This document shows positions 9,001 through 15,730 of a DNA stretch of 64,000 nt, piece by piece; within the stretch, counting starts at the first letter, position 1, and each line of letters starts with the position of its first letter. A program made the position numbers and the translations under genes. The notes under the pieces were generated by a model. The model ran no database searches and was not told where the DNA came from. It saw nothing but the letters and a program-made list of their open reading frames with translations. The stretch is from UBA7672 sp965279205 (lineage in GTDB: Bacteria > Pseudomonadota > Alphaproteobacteria > Caulobacterales > Hyphomonadaceae). Location of the stretch: assembly GCA_965279205.1 (NCBI GenBank), contig OZ257144.1, forward strand, positions 3,410,001 to 3,474,000. The letters run 5' to 3'.

Positions 9001-9558
9001 GTCCAGCACTTCCTGGATCGACGCCGGCGCCAGCACCGGCATCTCGGCATCGATCATCGCGAATTCGGATTGCGAGGCGAGCGTCGAGGATTTCGAGTTC
9101 GGATCATCCCCGCACAGCGCCAGCACGCCGCCCCTGGGATCCGTGCCCGCCATGTTGGCGTGCTTGAACACGTCGCCGGTGCGGTCGACGCCCGGCGCCT
9201 TGCCGTACCAGATGCCGAACACGCCATCGAACTTCGCGCCCGGAAAAGCGTACGTCTGTTGCGAGCCCCACACGGCCGTCGCGCCGAGATCCTCGTTCAG
9301 CCCCTCCCACACCTTCACATCGTGCGCATCGAGCAGCTTCTTCACCGCCGCGAGCTGCTGGTCATAACCGCCAAGAGGCGAGCCGCGATAACCGGAAATG
9401 AAGCCCGCCGTATTCAGGCCCAATTTGCGGTCAAGTCTCTTGCGGTCGAGCGGCAGCCGCACCAGCGCCTGCACGCCGGTCATGAAGGCACGGCCCTCTT
9501 CGAGCAGATACTTGTCGTCGAGCGAGACGCCGCCCGTTACCGGGGTTCCGTGCTTCAA
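6073..9558 (-). CDS. Indolepyruvate ferredoxin oxidoreductase, fused alpha-gamma type
   Basis: 1161 aa, the length of the single-chain bacterial enzyme. It oxidatively decarboxylates aryl-pyruvates (indolepyruvate and related transamination products) to aryl-acetyl-CoA using thiamine diphosphate and ferredoxin. In order: an N-terminal pyrimidine-binding/transketolase-like region; SGCPHN near residue 437; the diphosphate-binding GDGTYSHSG near 500; iron-sulfur cysteines in CEGCGDC (about 638) and a later cysteine cluster CNTDYSC..GFC; and the gamma domain with GVGGTGVTTV near 730. A TTG start follows AGGAGG by about 8 bases. It is divergent from an Lrp/AsnC regulator. Confidence 0.92.
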   Translation of the reverse strand: MKHGTPVTGGVSLDDKYLLEEGRAFMTGVQALVRLPLDRKRLDRKLGLNTAGFISGYRGSPLGGYDQQLAAVKKLLDAHDVKVWEGLNEDLGATAVWGSQQTYAFPGAKFDGVFGIWYGKAPGVDRTGDVFKHANMAGTDPRGGVLALCGDDPNSKSSTLASQSEFAMIDAEMPVLAPASIQEVLDYGIIGLELSRYSGLWASMICLADTMDSGAVVEVGLNRYATVRPSDFVIPEGGLGLRVGDTPLGKEKRLREFKIPAAQAFVRANGLDRALLTGKTKRLGVIVAGQAARDVYEALGAMGLTPEMAADLGVSIFKVAMPWPLEPTAISKFCRGFERILVIEHKRALVEPQLKGILYHMPDAERPIVEGKHDRDGVRLLSDIASLSTADIALALVGRLPDGPHRARADAYFTKVRGAQQAVAGMNQINTRKPHFCSGCPHNTSTTLPEGSRALAGIGCHYMATFTPERRTDMHTQMGGEGTPWIGQMPFTSEKHVFVNLGDGTYSHSGSLAIRAAISGKVNATYKILYNDAVAMTGGQQVESGQTVPQIARQVEAEGVKTIVIVADDPTRYASVSDLPEGTRIFDRKKLEEVQIELRDTPGVSVLIYDQVCATEKRRRIKRGKMEAPTKRVFINTAVCEGCGDCSVKSNCLSVEPVETEYGRKRQINQSTCNTDYSCIEGFCPSFVTVTGGDRKSDAERTTPTFDVGALPKPNLPPLGHDTWNVVFTGVGGTGVTTVAAVLAMAAHVDGKASQTLDMTGLAQKGGPVLSHVRFAQNPDDIKAGKTPPASADVIIACDLVVAASGEALVMFDKGRTSVVANHDVTPTKEFIEDRNARFDPDLLTARVRSRAKSFAATNAEALAEHHFGDAIYTNMIMLGMAWQNGLIPISDTAIYEANRLNKVKVKENAAAFDLGRIAAVNPDAVQAAAPKRPEIEPLKLDELIARRADMLTQYQNAAYADMYEARIARVRAAESNLGLGEKLTTAAATYLSKLMAYKDEYEVARLYARPEYRQGVEDTFGKGAKLTFLMAPPAISKKNHKGELIKQPFGPWMMTGFKILKKMKFLRGGAFDIFGKTDERKMERRLRDEYLARLETLSAGLTADNHALAVEIASLPDEIRGYGHVKEKSVAVAEKRLATLMAKWSAGSAPAPRTPMMAAE

Positions 9559-9694
9559 GTCGTGAGCCTCCTATGGGGAATTTGGCCACGGCAAATATAT
9601 TGCTCAATGTCACGGTAAGTAATTGCTATTCGGTGCGCAATCTGGCATCAAGCGAGCAATAATCGTCTACGAACTCGACCAAAGGCACAAAAAA
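9559..9694. promoter_or_regulatory. Divergent control region with candidate Lrp-type operator
   Basis: The gap between the oxidoreductase gene and the Lrp-family gene contains inverted arms TATTGCTC (9598-9605) and GAGCAATA (9654-9661). ATTGCTAT (9622-9629) and TGCGCAAT (9634-9641) lie between them. Repeated AT-centred half-sites across a divergent promoter are what Lrp/AsnC octamers usually bind. The operator assignment is inferred. Confidence 0.5.
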
Positions 9695-10195
9695 ATGGCA
9701 ATGGATCTCGACGCGATCGACGCCAAGATTCTCGACCTCATCCAGCGCGATGCAGCTCTTAGCGTAGCCGAGATCGCAGAGAAAGTCGGACTTTCCTCCA
9801 GCCCCTGCTGGCGGCGCATCAAGCGCATGGAGGAACAGGGCATCATCTCCAAGCGCGTCACATTGCTCAACTATGACAAGCTCGGCTTGAACTTCGAAGT
9901 CGTAGCCAACGTCAAGCTGCAACTCCCTTCTCGTGAAAACCTCGAGAAGTTCGAGCAGGCCGTGCGCAAATGGCCCGAATGCATCGAGTGCATGACGGTC
10001 ACCGGCGCGGTCGACTACGTCATGCGCATCGTCACCACCGACATGCACGCCTACGACAACTTCCTGCGCGACAAGATCCTGGCGCTCGGCCTGGTGTCGG
10101 ACATCCAGTCCCGCATCATCGTCAACGTCGCCAAGCGCACCACCGCCGCCCCGCTCGGCCTCATCTCCCCCTACGTCCCGACGCAGGACCGCTAG
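9695..10195 (+). CDS. Lrp/AsnC family transcriptional regulator
   Basis: 166 aa. An N-terminal winged helix (DAIDAKILDLIQ...EIAEKVGLSSSPCWRRIKRMEEQGII) is followed by the RAM/AsnC ligand-binding domain with the hallmark TGAVDYVMRI at about residues 110-120. I start at ATG 9695; a further in-frame upstream extension to 9623 has no family support and would consume the operator region. It probably controls the divergent indolepyruvate oxidoreductase gene and itself in response to an aromatic amino acid. The ligand is inferred from the neighbour only. Confidence 0.9.
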   Translation: MAMDLDAIDAKILDLIQRDAALSVAEIAEKVGLSSSPCWRRIKRMEEQGIISKRVTLLNYDKLGLNFEVVANVKLQLPSRENLEKFEQAVRKWPECIECMTVTGAVDYVMRIVTTDMHAYDNFLRDKILALGLVSDIQSRIIVNVAKRTTAAPLGLISPYVPTQDR

Positions 10196-10201
10196 TCCGG
10201 C

Positions 10202-10693
10202 TTAGCCCTCATCCTGAGGAGGATGCGAAGCAGCCGTCTCGAAGGACGAGGGCGAGACATCCGCCTCCCCCAGCGACTTCGTCCCCGTCACCAGCGGATC
10301 GGCCTCCGCCGCCGCCATCTTCGGCGCCTCCAGCCGCGGCATCTGCTCGATCCACGCCAGCACCGCCTCCAGCTGCGGCGCCGCGCTCTCGCCGCCCGCC
10401 GCGATCAGGTCGACCGCCTCGCGGAACCTGCCCCAACGCTCCGCCTGCGCCGAGCGTTGCGCCGCCACCGCCTCGTTCGCCGCGCGGATATGCTGGATCG
10501 TCCGCCGCGTCGTCCCCGCCGACCATTCGAGATCGAGGTCCTTCTTCCGCCACCCGCCCCTCAGCGCCCACCCCGCCAGCGTCTGCGGATGCACGCCCAG
10601 CCACCGCGACACGTCCGCCCGGCTCTCGCCCGCCCGCACCAGCCTCTCGGCCTCATACGCCAGCCCCGTCAGCTCCACACTCGACCGCGCCAT
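10202..10693 (-). CDS. Hypothetical HTH protein whose C-terminus is encoded by a dispersed repeat
   Basis: 163 aa. Residues about 20-50 (GESRADVSRWLGVHPQTLAGWALRGG) look like a resolvase/terminase-small-subunit type helix-turn-helix followed by W(R/K)KKDL. The middle is Ala/Glu-rich and helical. The last 16 residues (SFETAASHPPQDEG type) come from repeat family B at 10206-10252, a tail seen on many alphaproteobacterial proteins after insertion of this repeat near a stop codon. Function unknown; phage-derived regulator or small terminase relic is possible. Confidence 0.62.
   Translation of the reverse strand: MARSSVELTGLAYEAERLVRAGESRADVSRWLGVHPQTLAGWALRGGWRKKDLDLEWSAGTTRRTIQHIRAANEAVAAQRSAQAERWGRFREAVDLIAAGGESAAPQLEAVLAWIEQMPRLEAPKMAAAEADPLVTGTKSLGEADVSPSSFETAASHPPQDEG
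10206..10252. repeat. Palindromic repeat family B, copy 1
   Basis: Starts CCCTCATCCTGAGGAGG and ends CTCGAAGGACGAGGG, an imperfect inverted repeat of about 47 bases. It shares its ends with copy 2 at 11479-11525. It lies inside the 3' end of the HTH-protein gene and supplies that protein's last residues. Confidence 0.88.
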
Positions 10694-10801
10694 GCAGTCC
10701 TCCCTGCAAAACCGCGATTATCCGCCCGCCCCAAAGGGTGTCGGATAACTTTTTTCGGGATGGGGGTTTCCGCCGCTTTGCGCGGCATCCGGCCTTCGGC
10801 C

Positions 10802-10964
10802 AGCCCCCTCCGTCTGGCCACGAAGCCGCGACCATCCACCTCCCCCACTACGTGGTGGAGGACACAGCGCAACAAGGGGAAGTCCTCCACCGCGCTCCGC
10901 GCGGGGGAGGTGGCAGCGGCGCCCTTGCGCCGATGACGGAGGGGGCCGCCCGCGCAGCGGGCGG
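10802..10964. repeat. Palindromic repeat family A, copy 3 (full length)
   Basis: Carries AGCCCCCTCCGTC, CACCTCCCCCACTACGTGG, GAAGTCCTCCACCGC, GGGGGAGGTGG and GACGGAGGGGGCC in the same order and spacing as copy 2. It sits in the 288-base gap between the HTH gene and the SnoaL-like gene, and I see no gene there. Confidence 0.9.
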
Positions 10965-10981
10965 ATGCACCAACCGGTCCC

Positions 10982-11401
10982 CTACCCCTTAACCGCCCCC
11001 ACGCTCACCAGGTACTCGCCCATCTTCTGGTGCAGCACGTTGATCGCCTTCAGGGGACGGACCATCACCTTGAAGTGCGTGATCAGCCCCGCCTCGTCCC
11101 ACTTGATGATGTCGATCCCGTTGATCCTGATCCCGTCGATCTCCGAGAAGAACTCCAGCACCGCCGAGCCCGCGCCGCCCTCCCTGGTGGAGAACCACTC
11201 CTCCCCATACCGGAAGTGCGAGGTGTTCAGCACTTTCAGCGCCCCGCGCAAATACTTCTCCACGATGTCCCGCCCCACCTGCGGCGTATGCACGACGGGA
11301 GACTCGAACACGGCCCCCTCCGCCAGCATCCCCGCCAGCTCCTCCGGCCGGTTCTCCAGCGCAATCCGGTGCCAGCGTTCAATGGTGGGCGGGATGGTCA
11401 T
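10982..11401 (-). CDS. Nuclear transport factor 2/SnoaL-like protein
   Basis: 139 aa. The order helix-rich N-terminus (IERWHRIALENRPEELAGMLAEGAVFESPVV), then strands ending in ..LEFFSEIDGIRINGIDIIKWDEAGLITHFKVMVRP, is characteristic of the NTF2/SnoaL cone fold, in which a deep pocket binds a small hydrophobic ligand. The WDE.GLI..F motif is the common C-terminal signature. Many homologs are uncharacterised, some are isomerases or epoxide hydrolases. The substrate cannot be read from sequence. It stands alone between repeats. Confidence 0.78.
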   Translation of the reverse strand: MTIPPTIERWHRIALENRPEELAGMLAEGAVFESPVVHTPQVGRDIVEKYLRGALKVLNTSHFRYGEEWFSTREGGAGSAVLEFFSEIDGIRINGIDIIKWDEAGLITHFKVMVRPLKAINVLHQKMGEYLVSVGAVKG

Positions 11402-11438
11402 GGCGTGTCTCCTTCAGCCGACACTGGCGCCAACCCCT

Positions 11439-11547
11439 TGCCTCCACCAGTGCGCAGCACTGGGGGAGGTGGATCAAGCCCTCATCCTGAGGAGCGCCCG
11501 AAGGGCGCGTCTCGAAGGACGAGGGCTTGAGACGGAGGGGGCTGACC
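11439..11547. repeat. Palindromic repeat family A, copy 4, interrupted by family B
   Basis: A-type arms CCTCCACC...GGGGGAGGTGG lie at 11441-11472 and GACGGAGGGGGCTG begins at 11532. Between them is a complete family B element (11479-11525) flanked by short complementary CAAG/CTTG. This is a nested insertion of one repeat family inside the other. Confidence 0.82.
11479..11525. repeat. Palindromic repeat family B, copy 2 (nested in family A)
   Basis: CCCTCATCCTGAGGAGCGC...GCGCGTCTCGAAGGACGAGGG with a central GCGCCCGAAGGGCGC hairpin. Same ends as copy 1. It occupies the apex of a family A element. Confidence 0.9.
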
Positions 11548-11667
11548 TTCGAAGGCGGGCATCCGCCCCGGGACGCGCAAGGCGTGCCGACGTGACTCAG
11601 GGTTTCAAAGGCCGCCTCAATGCGTTAGCAGTCGCATGGGCAGGGATTTGATATCGGGGGGACGTCG

Positions 11668-12969
11668 ATGGCTGCGAAGATTCAAGAAATTCCGGCAATA
11701 CCGGTCAACCACATCTTCTTGCACCTGCAGAATCCAAGATTCGAACCTGTCGAGACGGAATCTGAAGCTATTGCCCGCCTCTGCTCCAGAGAGAACGTGT
11801 ATCCGCTCGCTGCGGACATCGTCGCACACGGACTAAATCCGCTCGAGCGCTTCGCGGTGGTCCCCATAAAACCTACGAAAGGCAAAACGGATCGGACGAG
11901 CTACGCTGCGGCTGAGGGCAATAGGCGACTTTGCGCCATCAAACTTCTGAATGACCCCGACTTAGCGCCGCCGAAGCTGAAGGACGCATTCACGCAACTC
12001 GCAGTTAATTGGAAACCTGTCCGCACAGTGCCTGGAGTCGTATTCGAAGATGAAGACGACGTTCGTGTGTGGCTGCAACGGATACACGGTGGCGAGCAAG
12101 GAGGCATTGGGCGACGCAGGTGGAATACTGAGCAACAACAACGGTTCACTGGAGCCGGGCGCAACAAGGTGGCACAGGACTTTCTCGACTACGCCGAAAG
12201 GTCCGAACTGATTTCACCCGAGGAACGCAAGGGCAAGATCACGACAGTTCAACGGTTTATGTCGAACCAAGTTTTTCGAGAAGCGCTTGGCCTGGATAAC
12301 AGCGACCAAGCTCAGTTGAAGCGAACTAGGCCAGAAGCGGACTTTGAAAAACTGGCTAAGAAATTCGTGAGCGATCTTCGCGAGGGCGAAGACGTGTCTT
12401 CGCGCATGAACAAGCCGGAAATCCTAGCGTACGCGCGCAAGCTTGGAGCGAACAAGCAGATTACGGGAGAGCGCATTGCCCCGACAGCTATCGAAGACAG
12501 CGCAGCAAAAGGAGGTACCGCCAAACGAAAAGGACCAACGAAGCCCGAGCGCGCAAGATTTATCAGCCATGAGATTCAGATCGAGGACGCGCTGACGCGA
12601 CTGGGAGTCTACAAGCTGCAAAGTTTGTATCACTCGGTTACGGCGCTCGCTCTCGACGATCACACACCGCTGATCGCCGTCGGCATTTGGTCGTTCGTGG
12701 AGACTCTAACCGCCTGTGCTGGTCGAGATGCGTCTACCGATTTCTGCGCTTTTTTTAGCAAAGATCGATTGTCTAGGTGGGTCGGCACAACCGGCCAAGG
12801 TCACGTGCCGCTACGAACTGCGTTGGAACGGATCAGAGACTTCGGAAACGCCACCAAACATCATGCGGTTTCGGCAGCTTTCAATGGCGACCAGCTCAAC
12901 AACGATATGCAGGTTCTGAGCCCTCTGATTCTCAGAACCATAGAAGAATCTATAAAAATCAAGCCGTAA
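11668..12969 (+). CDS. ParB/sulfiredoxin-like N-terminal domain protein with HEPN-like C-terminus
   Basis: 433 aa, ATG preceded by GGGGGGA. Residues about 10-100 follow the ParB/Srx pattern: LQNPRF, a helix, LAADIVAHGLNPLERFAVVP, and the nucleotide-binding-like AEGNRRLCAIKLL. The middle is charged. The last 130 residues are helical and contain ALERIRDFGNATKHHAV, which resembles HEPN/DUF4145-type (R)xxxGNxxKH signatures; that reading is tentative. Codon use is visibly lower in G+C than neighbours, indicating horizontal acquisition. It is 64 bases upstream of a DNA adenine methylase on the same strand, so the two probably act together in modification, restriction or defence. Confidence 0.68.
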   Translation: MAAKIQEIPAIPVNHIFLHLQNPRFEPVETESEAIARLCSRENVYPLAADIVAHGLNPLERFAVVPIKPTKGKTDRTSYAAAEGNRRLCAIKLLNDPDLAPPKLKDAFTQLAVNWKPVRTVPGVVFEDEDDVRVWLQRIHGGEQGGIGRRRWNTEQQQRFTGAGRNKVAQDFLDYAERSELISPEERKGKITTVQRFMSNQVFREALGLDNSDQAQLKRTRPEADFEKLAKKFVSDLREGEDVSSRMNKPEILAYARKLGANKQITGERIAPTAIEDSAAKGGTAKRKGPTKPERARFISHEIQIEDALTRLGVYKLQSLYHSVTALALDDHTPLIAVGIWSFVETLTACAGRDASTDFCAFFSKDRLSRWVGTTGQGHVPLRTALERIRDFGNATKHHAVSAAFNGDQLNNDMQVLSPLILRTIEESIKIKP

Positions 12970-13033
12970 GGTTCCCATAACCCTCGGCAGTCAATCTCCA
13001 AAAAAATAGAAAACAGGCTCGAAGCAAACCCTC

Positions 13034-13918
13034 ATGGCTTTCTCGACATCGCCGCTGCGATACCCCGGCGGAAAGACATGCCTGCACGACCTGACATCGC
13101 AGATACTTCGGCTAAACGACCTGCATAGAGGCACATACGCCGAGCCATATGCCGGTGGCTGCGGCTTGGCGTTGACGCTGCTCTTTGGCGGACACGTTGC
13201 GGAAATTCACATCAACGACTTGGATCCTTCGATCTGGGCGTTCTGGAATAGCGCGCTAGAAGATACTGACGCGCTCATCGACAAAGTGAACCGAACGAAG
13301 GTCACCGTGGCGGAGTGGCGTCGACAGCGCCAGATTCATTTGGCAATGGATGTATCCAGACCGCTTGAGCTTGGTTTCTCCGCCTTCTTCCTGAACCGGA
13401 CAAACCGATCCGGAATCATCAAAGGTGCCGGCGTCATTGGTGGCTTGAAACAGGATGGCGATTATCCCATCGACTGTCGCTACAACAAATCTGATCTGAC
13501 GCACCGAATTGAGCGCGTTTCAAAATACAAAGACTGCATCACGCTCACGCGATTGGACGCCATCGCTTTTCTGAAACGCGCAGCAACCAAACTGCCCAAA
13601 GACACATTCTTCTGCATTGACCCCCCCTATTTTTCAAAGGGGAAGAAGCTCTACACGAACGCCTATTCGCCTGCCGACCATTCGAAAGTGGCGCGAGCGG
13701 TACTAGCCTTAGATCGTCCATGGATCGTCACGTACGACGATACGCCAGAAATACGCGCCCACTACCAAGTACGGCGACAATTCCGTTTCGACATCAACTA
13801 TTCGGTGCAGACAAAACGAATAGGCACCGAACTTCTAATTGCATCGAAAGGATTGCGGCTGCCGGACACGGTGAAAGATCGACAAGTGCATCGCCCTCAG
13901 TATCGTACAGCTGCTTAA
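13034..13918 (+). CDS. DNA adenine methylase (D12/Dam class, N6-adenine)
   Basis: 294 aa. RYPGGK at residues 9-14 is the first SAM-binding motif of Dam-like enzymes, EPYAGGCGLAL (37-47) is motif I, and IDPPYFSKGKKLY with DPPY at 196-199 is the catalytic motif IV. The protein transfers a methyl group from SAM to adenine; the target sequence cannot be read off. The order of motifs is that of phage and island-borne Dam homologs. Lower G+C than the chromosome and pairing with the ParB-like gene suggest a mobile module. No obvious restriction endonuclease is adjacent. Confidence 0.88.
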   Translation: MAFSTSPLRYPGGKTCLHDLTSQILRLNDLHRGTYAEPYAGGCGLALTLLFGGHVAEIHINDLDPSIWAFWNSALEDTDALIDKVNRTKVTVAEWRRQRQIHLAMDVSRPLELGFSAFFLNRTNRSGIIKGAGVIGGLKQDGDYPIDCRYNKSDLTHRIERVSKYKDCITLTRLDAIAFLKRAATKLPKDTFFCIDPPYFSKGKKLYTNAYSPADHSKVARAVLALDRPWIVTYDDTPEIRAHYQVRRQFRFDINYSVQTKRIGTELLIASKGLRLPDTVKDRQVHRPQYRTAA

Positions 13919-14118
13919 GTCGGTTTCTTGCCAGGCTTGATCAGTTTGAAATCGGGTTGATGGGTACTGTTCCAGCGCTCCAACTCTTTTCCGCAAATTT
14001 CGCAGTTGAAGCCATCGCTCTCGCGAGAGGGAAATCTTTGATACGTCACCGCATAGACAGAGCCGCACGCATCACACTCTTTGTCAGCGCCGCCACCCTC
14101 ACCCCATACCTTGACCAT
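13915..14118 (-). CDS. Small zinc-ribbon protein
   Basis: 67 aa from the ATG at 14116-14118, which has GGGAGGGG 5 bases upstream; a start at 14145 has no ribosome site. Four cysteines in two CxxC knuckles (CDACGS and CEICGK, about 25 residues apart) make a classic zinc ribbon, followed by ERWN and a basic tail. It converges on and overlaps the methylase stop by 4 bases. Similar tiny zinc ribbons occur in islands and phages; no function is known. Confidence 0.72.
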   Translation of the reverse strand: MVKVWGEGGGADKECDACGSVYAVTYQRFPSRESDGFNCEICGKELERWNSTHQPDFKLIKPGKKPT

Positions 14119-14242
14119 TTGCCCCTCCCACTTGCTAACGGGCATCTGAAACTGTCACGAGCTAGAACGCAACTTGTTACTGTGATGCTTGTCGTTACGA
14201 CTCAAACCTGCCGATGTTGCGTCGCAGCTTTGCGCTCCGCCC

Positions 14243-14671
14243 CTACTCCCCCGCCAGCTGCCCCGCCCTCACTGCGCCTACCACTGACGCGATCGCCTCG
14301 GCGATTGTCATCGTGAAGGCGCCGGCGCGGGCTGCGCGCCATTGGGCGTAGCCGGTCTCGAAGCCTTCGCTCGGACGGGCGCCTGAGCCTTTCAGCTCCA
14401 GCACGCTGCGGCGCGCCGCGCCCTCCTCGAACGGGATGTGTCCGCCGTCCGGCGTGAGGCTCGCGCCGCCGGCATCGACGCGGCCATAGCCCGATATGGA
14501 GCCGTGCACGATACGCGCGCCCGGCCACGTCTCGAATCGCAGCACCGTGAAGCGAACCTCGGGCCCCAACTCCCGCACCGACCACACCTGGCCGGCCTCG
14601 AAAACCGGGCCAGCCTCAAGCACGGGCGCATCCTGCGCAACGGCCGGCGCAGCAGGGATCACAGACGCCAT
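14243..14671 (-). CDS. Hypothetical protein, 142 aa
   Basis: I use the ATG at 14669-14671 (MASVIPAAP); the frame continues to 14743 but without support. The Ala/Pro-rich first 25 residues precede a compact region with GQVWSVRELG, RFTVLRFETWPG and HGSISGY, suggesting a small beta-fold domain. The C-terminus is an Ala-rich helix. I do not recognise the family. It is flanked by the zinc-ribbon gene and family A copy 5. Confidence 0.6.
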   Translation of the reverse strand: MASVIPAAPAVAQDAPVLEAGPVFEAGQVWSVRELGPEVRFTVLRFETWPGARIVHGSISGYGRVDAGGASLTPDGGHIPFEEGAARRSVLELKGSGARPSEGFETGYAQWRAARAGAFTMTIAEAIASVVGAVRAGQLAGE

Positions 14672-14733
14672 GGCAGGAGCTTTCCCGGAACGGATAAGCA
14701 CGCTAGCCCGCAGCCGCAGGTTTGCAAGCTCGA

Positions 14734-14820
14734 TGTCCTCCACCGCCGAAGGCGGGCGGAGGTGGATCGCGCGCTAAGCGCGCGAGACGGAGGGGGTGAG
14801 GAGCGGTCCGCGTAGCGGAC
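14734..14820. repeat. Palindromic repeat family A, copy 5 (right half only)
   Basis: GTCCTCCACCGCCGAAGGCG, GGAGGTGGATCGCGCGC and GAGACGGAGGGGG followed by a GTCCGC/GCGGAC hairpin. The left half is missing. The 242-base gap from 14672 to 14913 holds nothing else that I recognise. Confidence 0.85.
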
Positions 14821-14913
14821 GAATTGATCCGGGGGATCAAATCGAGCAACGAACGCCGGAGCGAAAGCGACGGCCGGGAGCCGTCGCAGACGGGCGGATA
14901 GCGTAGCCGGACC

Positions 14914-15222
14914 TCAGGCCGCATTCGGCCGCGGCCGCACCTTTGCCTTGATGTCCGCCCCCGCTGCATCCTTGGCGACTTCCAGCTCATAGTCCGCTTG
15001 CAGCCCCAGCCACATCTGCGCGCTGGAGCCGAAATACCGTTCCAGGCGAAGCGCCGTATCGCCGGTGATCGCCCGCCGCCCGTTGACGATCTCCCCCACC
15101 CGTCCCGGCGGCACATCCAGCGCCCGCGCCAGCGCATTCTGCGACAGCTCCAGCGGCTTCATGAATTCTTCCAGCAGGATCTCGCCAGGATGGACGGGTG
15201 CAAGTTTCGGGTTACGGGCCAT
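14914..15222 (-). CDS. HigA-family addiction-module antitoxin (orphan)
   Basis: 102 aa. The opening VHPGEILLEEFMKPLELSQNALARALDVP is the diagnostic HigA N-terminus, and the XRE helix-turn-helix continues through VNGRRAITGDTALRLERYF. HigA binds and neutralises the HigB mRNA-cleaving toxin and represses its own operon. HigB normally lies immediately upstream; here that side (15223-15306) contains only a family A repeat, with no 90-codon toxin frame. It may be a toxin-less remnant or now act as a plain regulator. Confidence 0.88.
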   Translation of the reverse strand: MARNPKLAPVHPGEILLEEFMKPLELSQNALARALDVPPGRVGEIVNGRRAITGDTALRLERYFGSSAQMWLGLQADYELEVAKDAAGADIKAKVRPRPNAA

Positions 15223-15267
15223 GTCTATGACGTATCCCGTGATGCGTTATAGGCCAAGGGCGCCGGA

Positions 15268-15349
15268 TGTCCTCCACCGCCAAAGGCGGGGGAGGTGGAT
15301 CGCGCGCTATGCGCGCGAGACGGAGGGGGCTGCCCGCGAAGCGGGCGGA
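15268..15349. repeat. Palindromic repeat family A, copy 6 (right half)
   Basis: GTCCTCCACCGCCAAAGGCG, GGGGGAGGTGGATCGCGCGC, GAGACGGAGGGGGCTG and the CCCGC/GCGGG hairpin. Its last part overlaps the 3' end of the DUF559 gene and encodes that protein's final residues, ending at the TAG read from 15309-15307. Confidence 0.88.
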
Positions 15350-15723
15350 AGCTTCATGCCCCGCCGCTCAATTCCCACCCGAGCCCAGCTCATGATCGTC
15401 TCCACCACGCCAGTCTCGTTGCGATAGACGTCGTCGTTCCACACACGCAGGATCGTCCATCCCTGCTCTTCGAGATACTGCCGGCGGCGCTCGTCGTGCG
15501 CACGCTCTTCAGGCGTGGAATGCGTCGCCCCGTCGACCTCGACGATCAGCCGCGCCTTCACGCACGAGAAGTCGGGGATGTAAGGGCCGACCGGATGCTG
15601 CTTGCGGAAGTGAAGTCCCATCAGCTGGTTCCGCTGCAGCCGCGTCCACAGGATCACCTCCGCCCGCGTCATCGGCCGGCGCAATTTCTTCGCGCGCTCG
15701 CGAGTCTTGCGATCCGCTCTCAC
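15307..15723 (-). CDS. DUF559 (Vsr-like endonuclease fold) protein
   Basis: 138 aa. The order RRPMTRAEVILWTRLQ, HFRKQHPVGPYIPDFSC, LIVEVDGATH and GWTILRVWNDDV is the standard DUF559 pattern, related to the very-short-patch-repair and PD-(D/E)xK nuclease folds. Candidate metal ligands are the Asp of PDF and Glu/Asp of VEVDG. Activity and target are unproven for the family. The last 14 residues (PPASRAAPSVSRA type) are repeat-encoded by family A copy 6 and are likely dispensable. Confidence 0.83.
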   Translation of the reverse strand: MRADRKTRERAKKLRRPMTRAEVILWTRLQRNQLMGLHFRKQHPVGPYIPDFSCVKARLIVEVDGATHSTPEERAHDERRRQYLEEQGWTILRVWNDDVYRNETGVVETIMSWARVGIERRGMKLPPASRAAPSVSRA

Positions 15724-15730
15724 AACAGTG

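Noticed and set aside
6436..9618. 1060-codon open frame on the plus strand
   Set aside because: Antisense to the indolepyruvate oxidoreductase; composition is His/Arg-rich nonsense typical of GC3 mirror frames despite its length.
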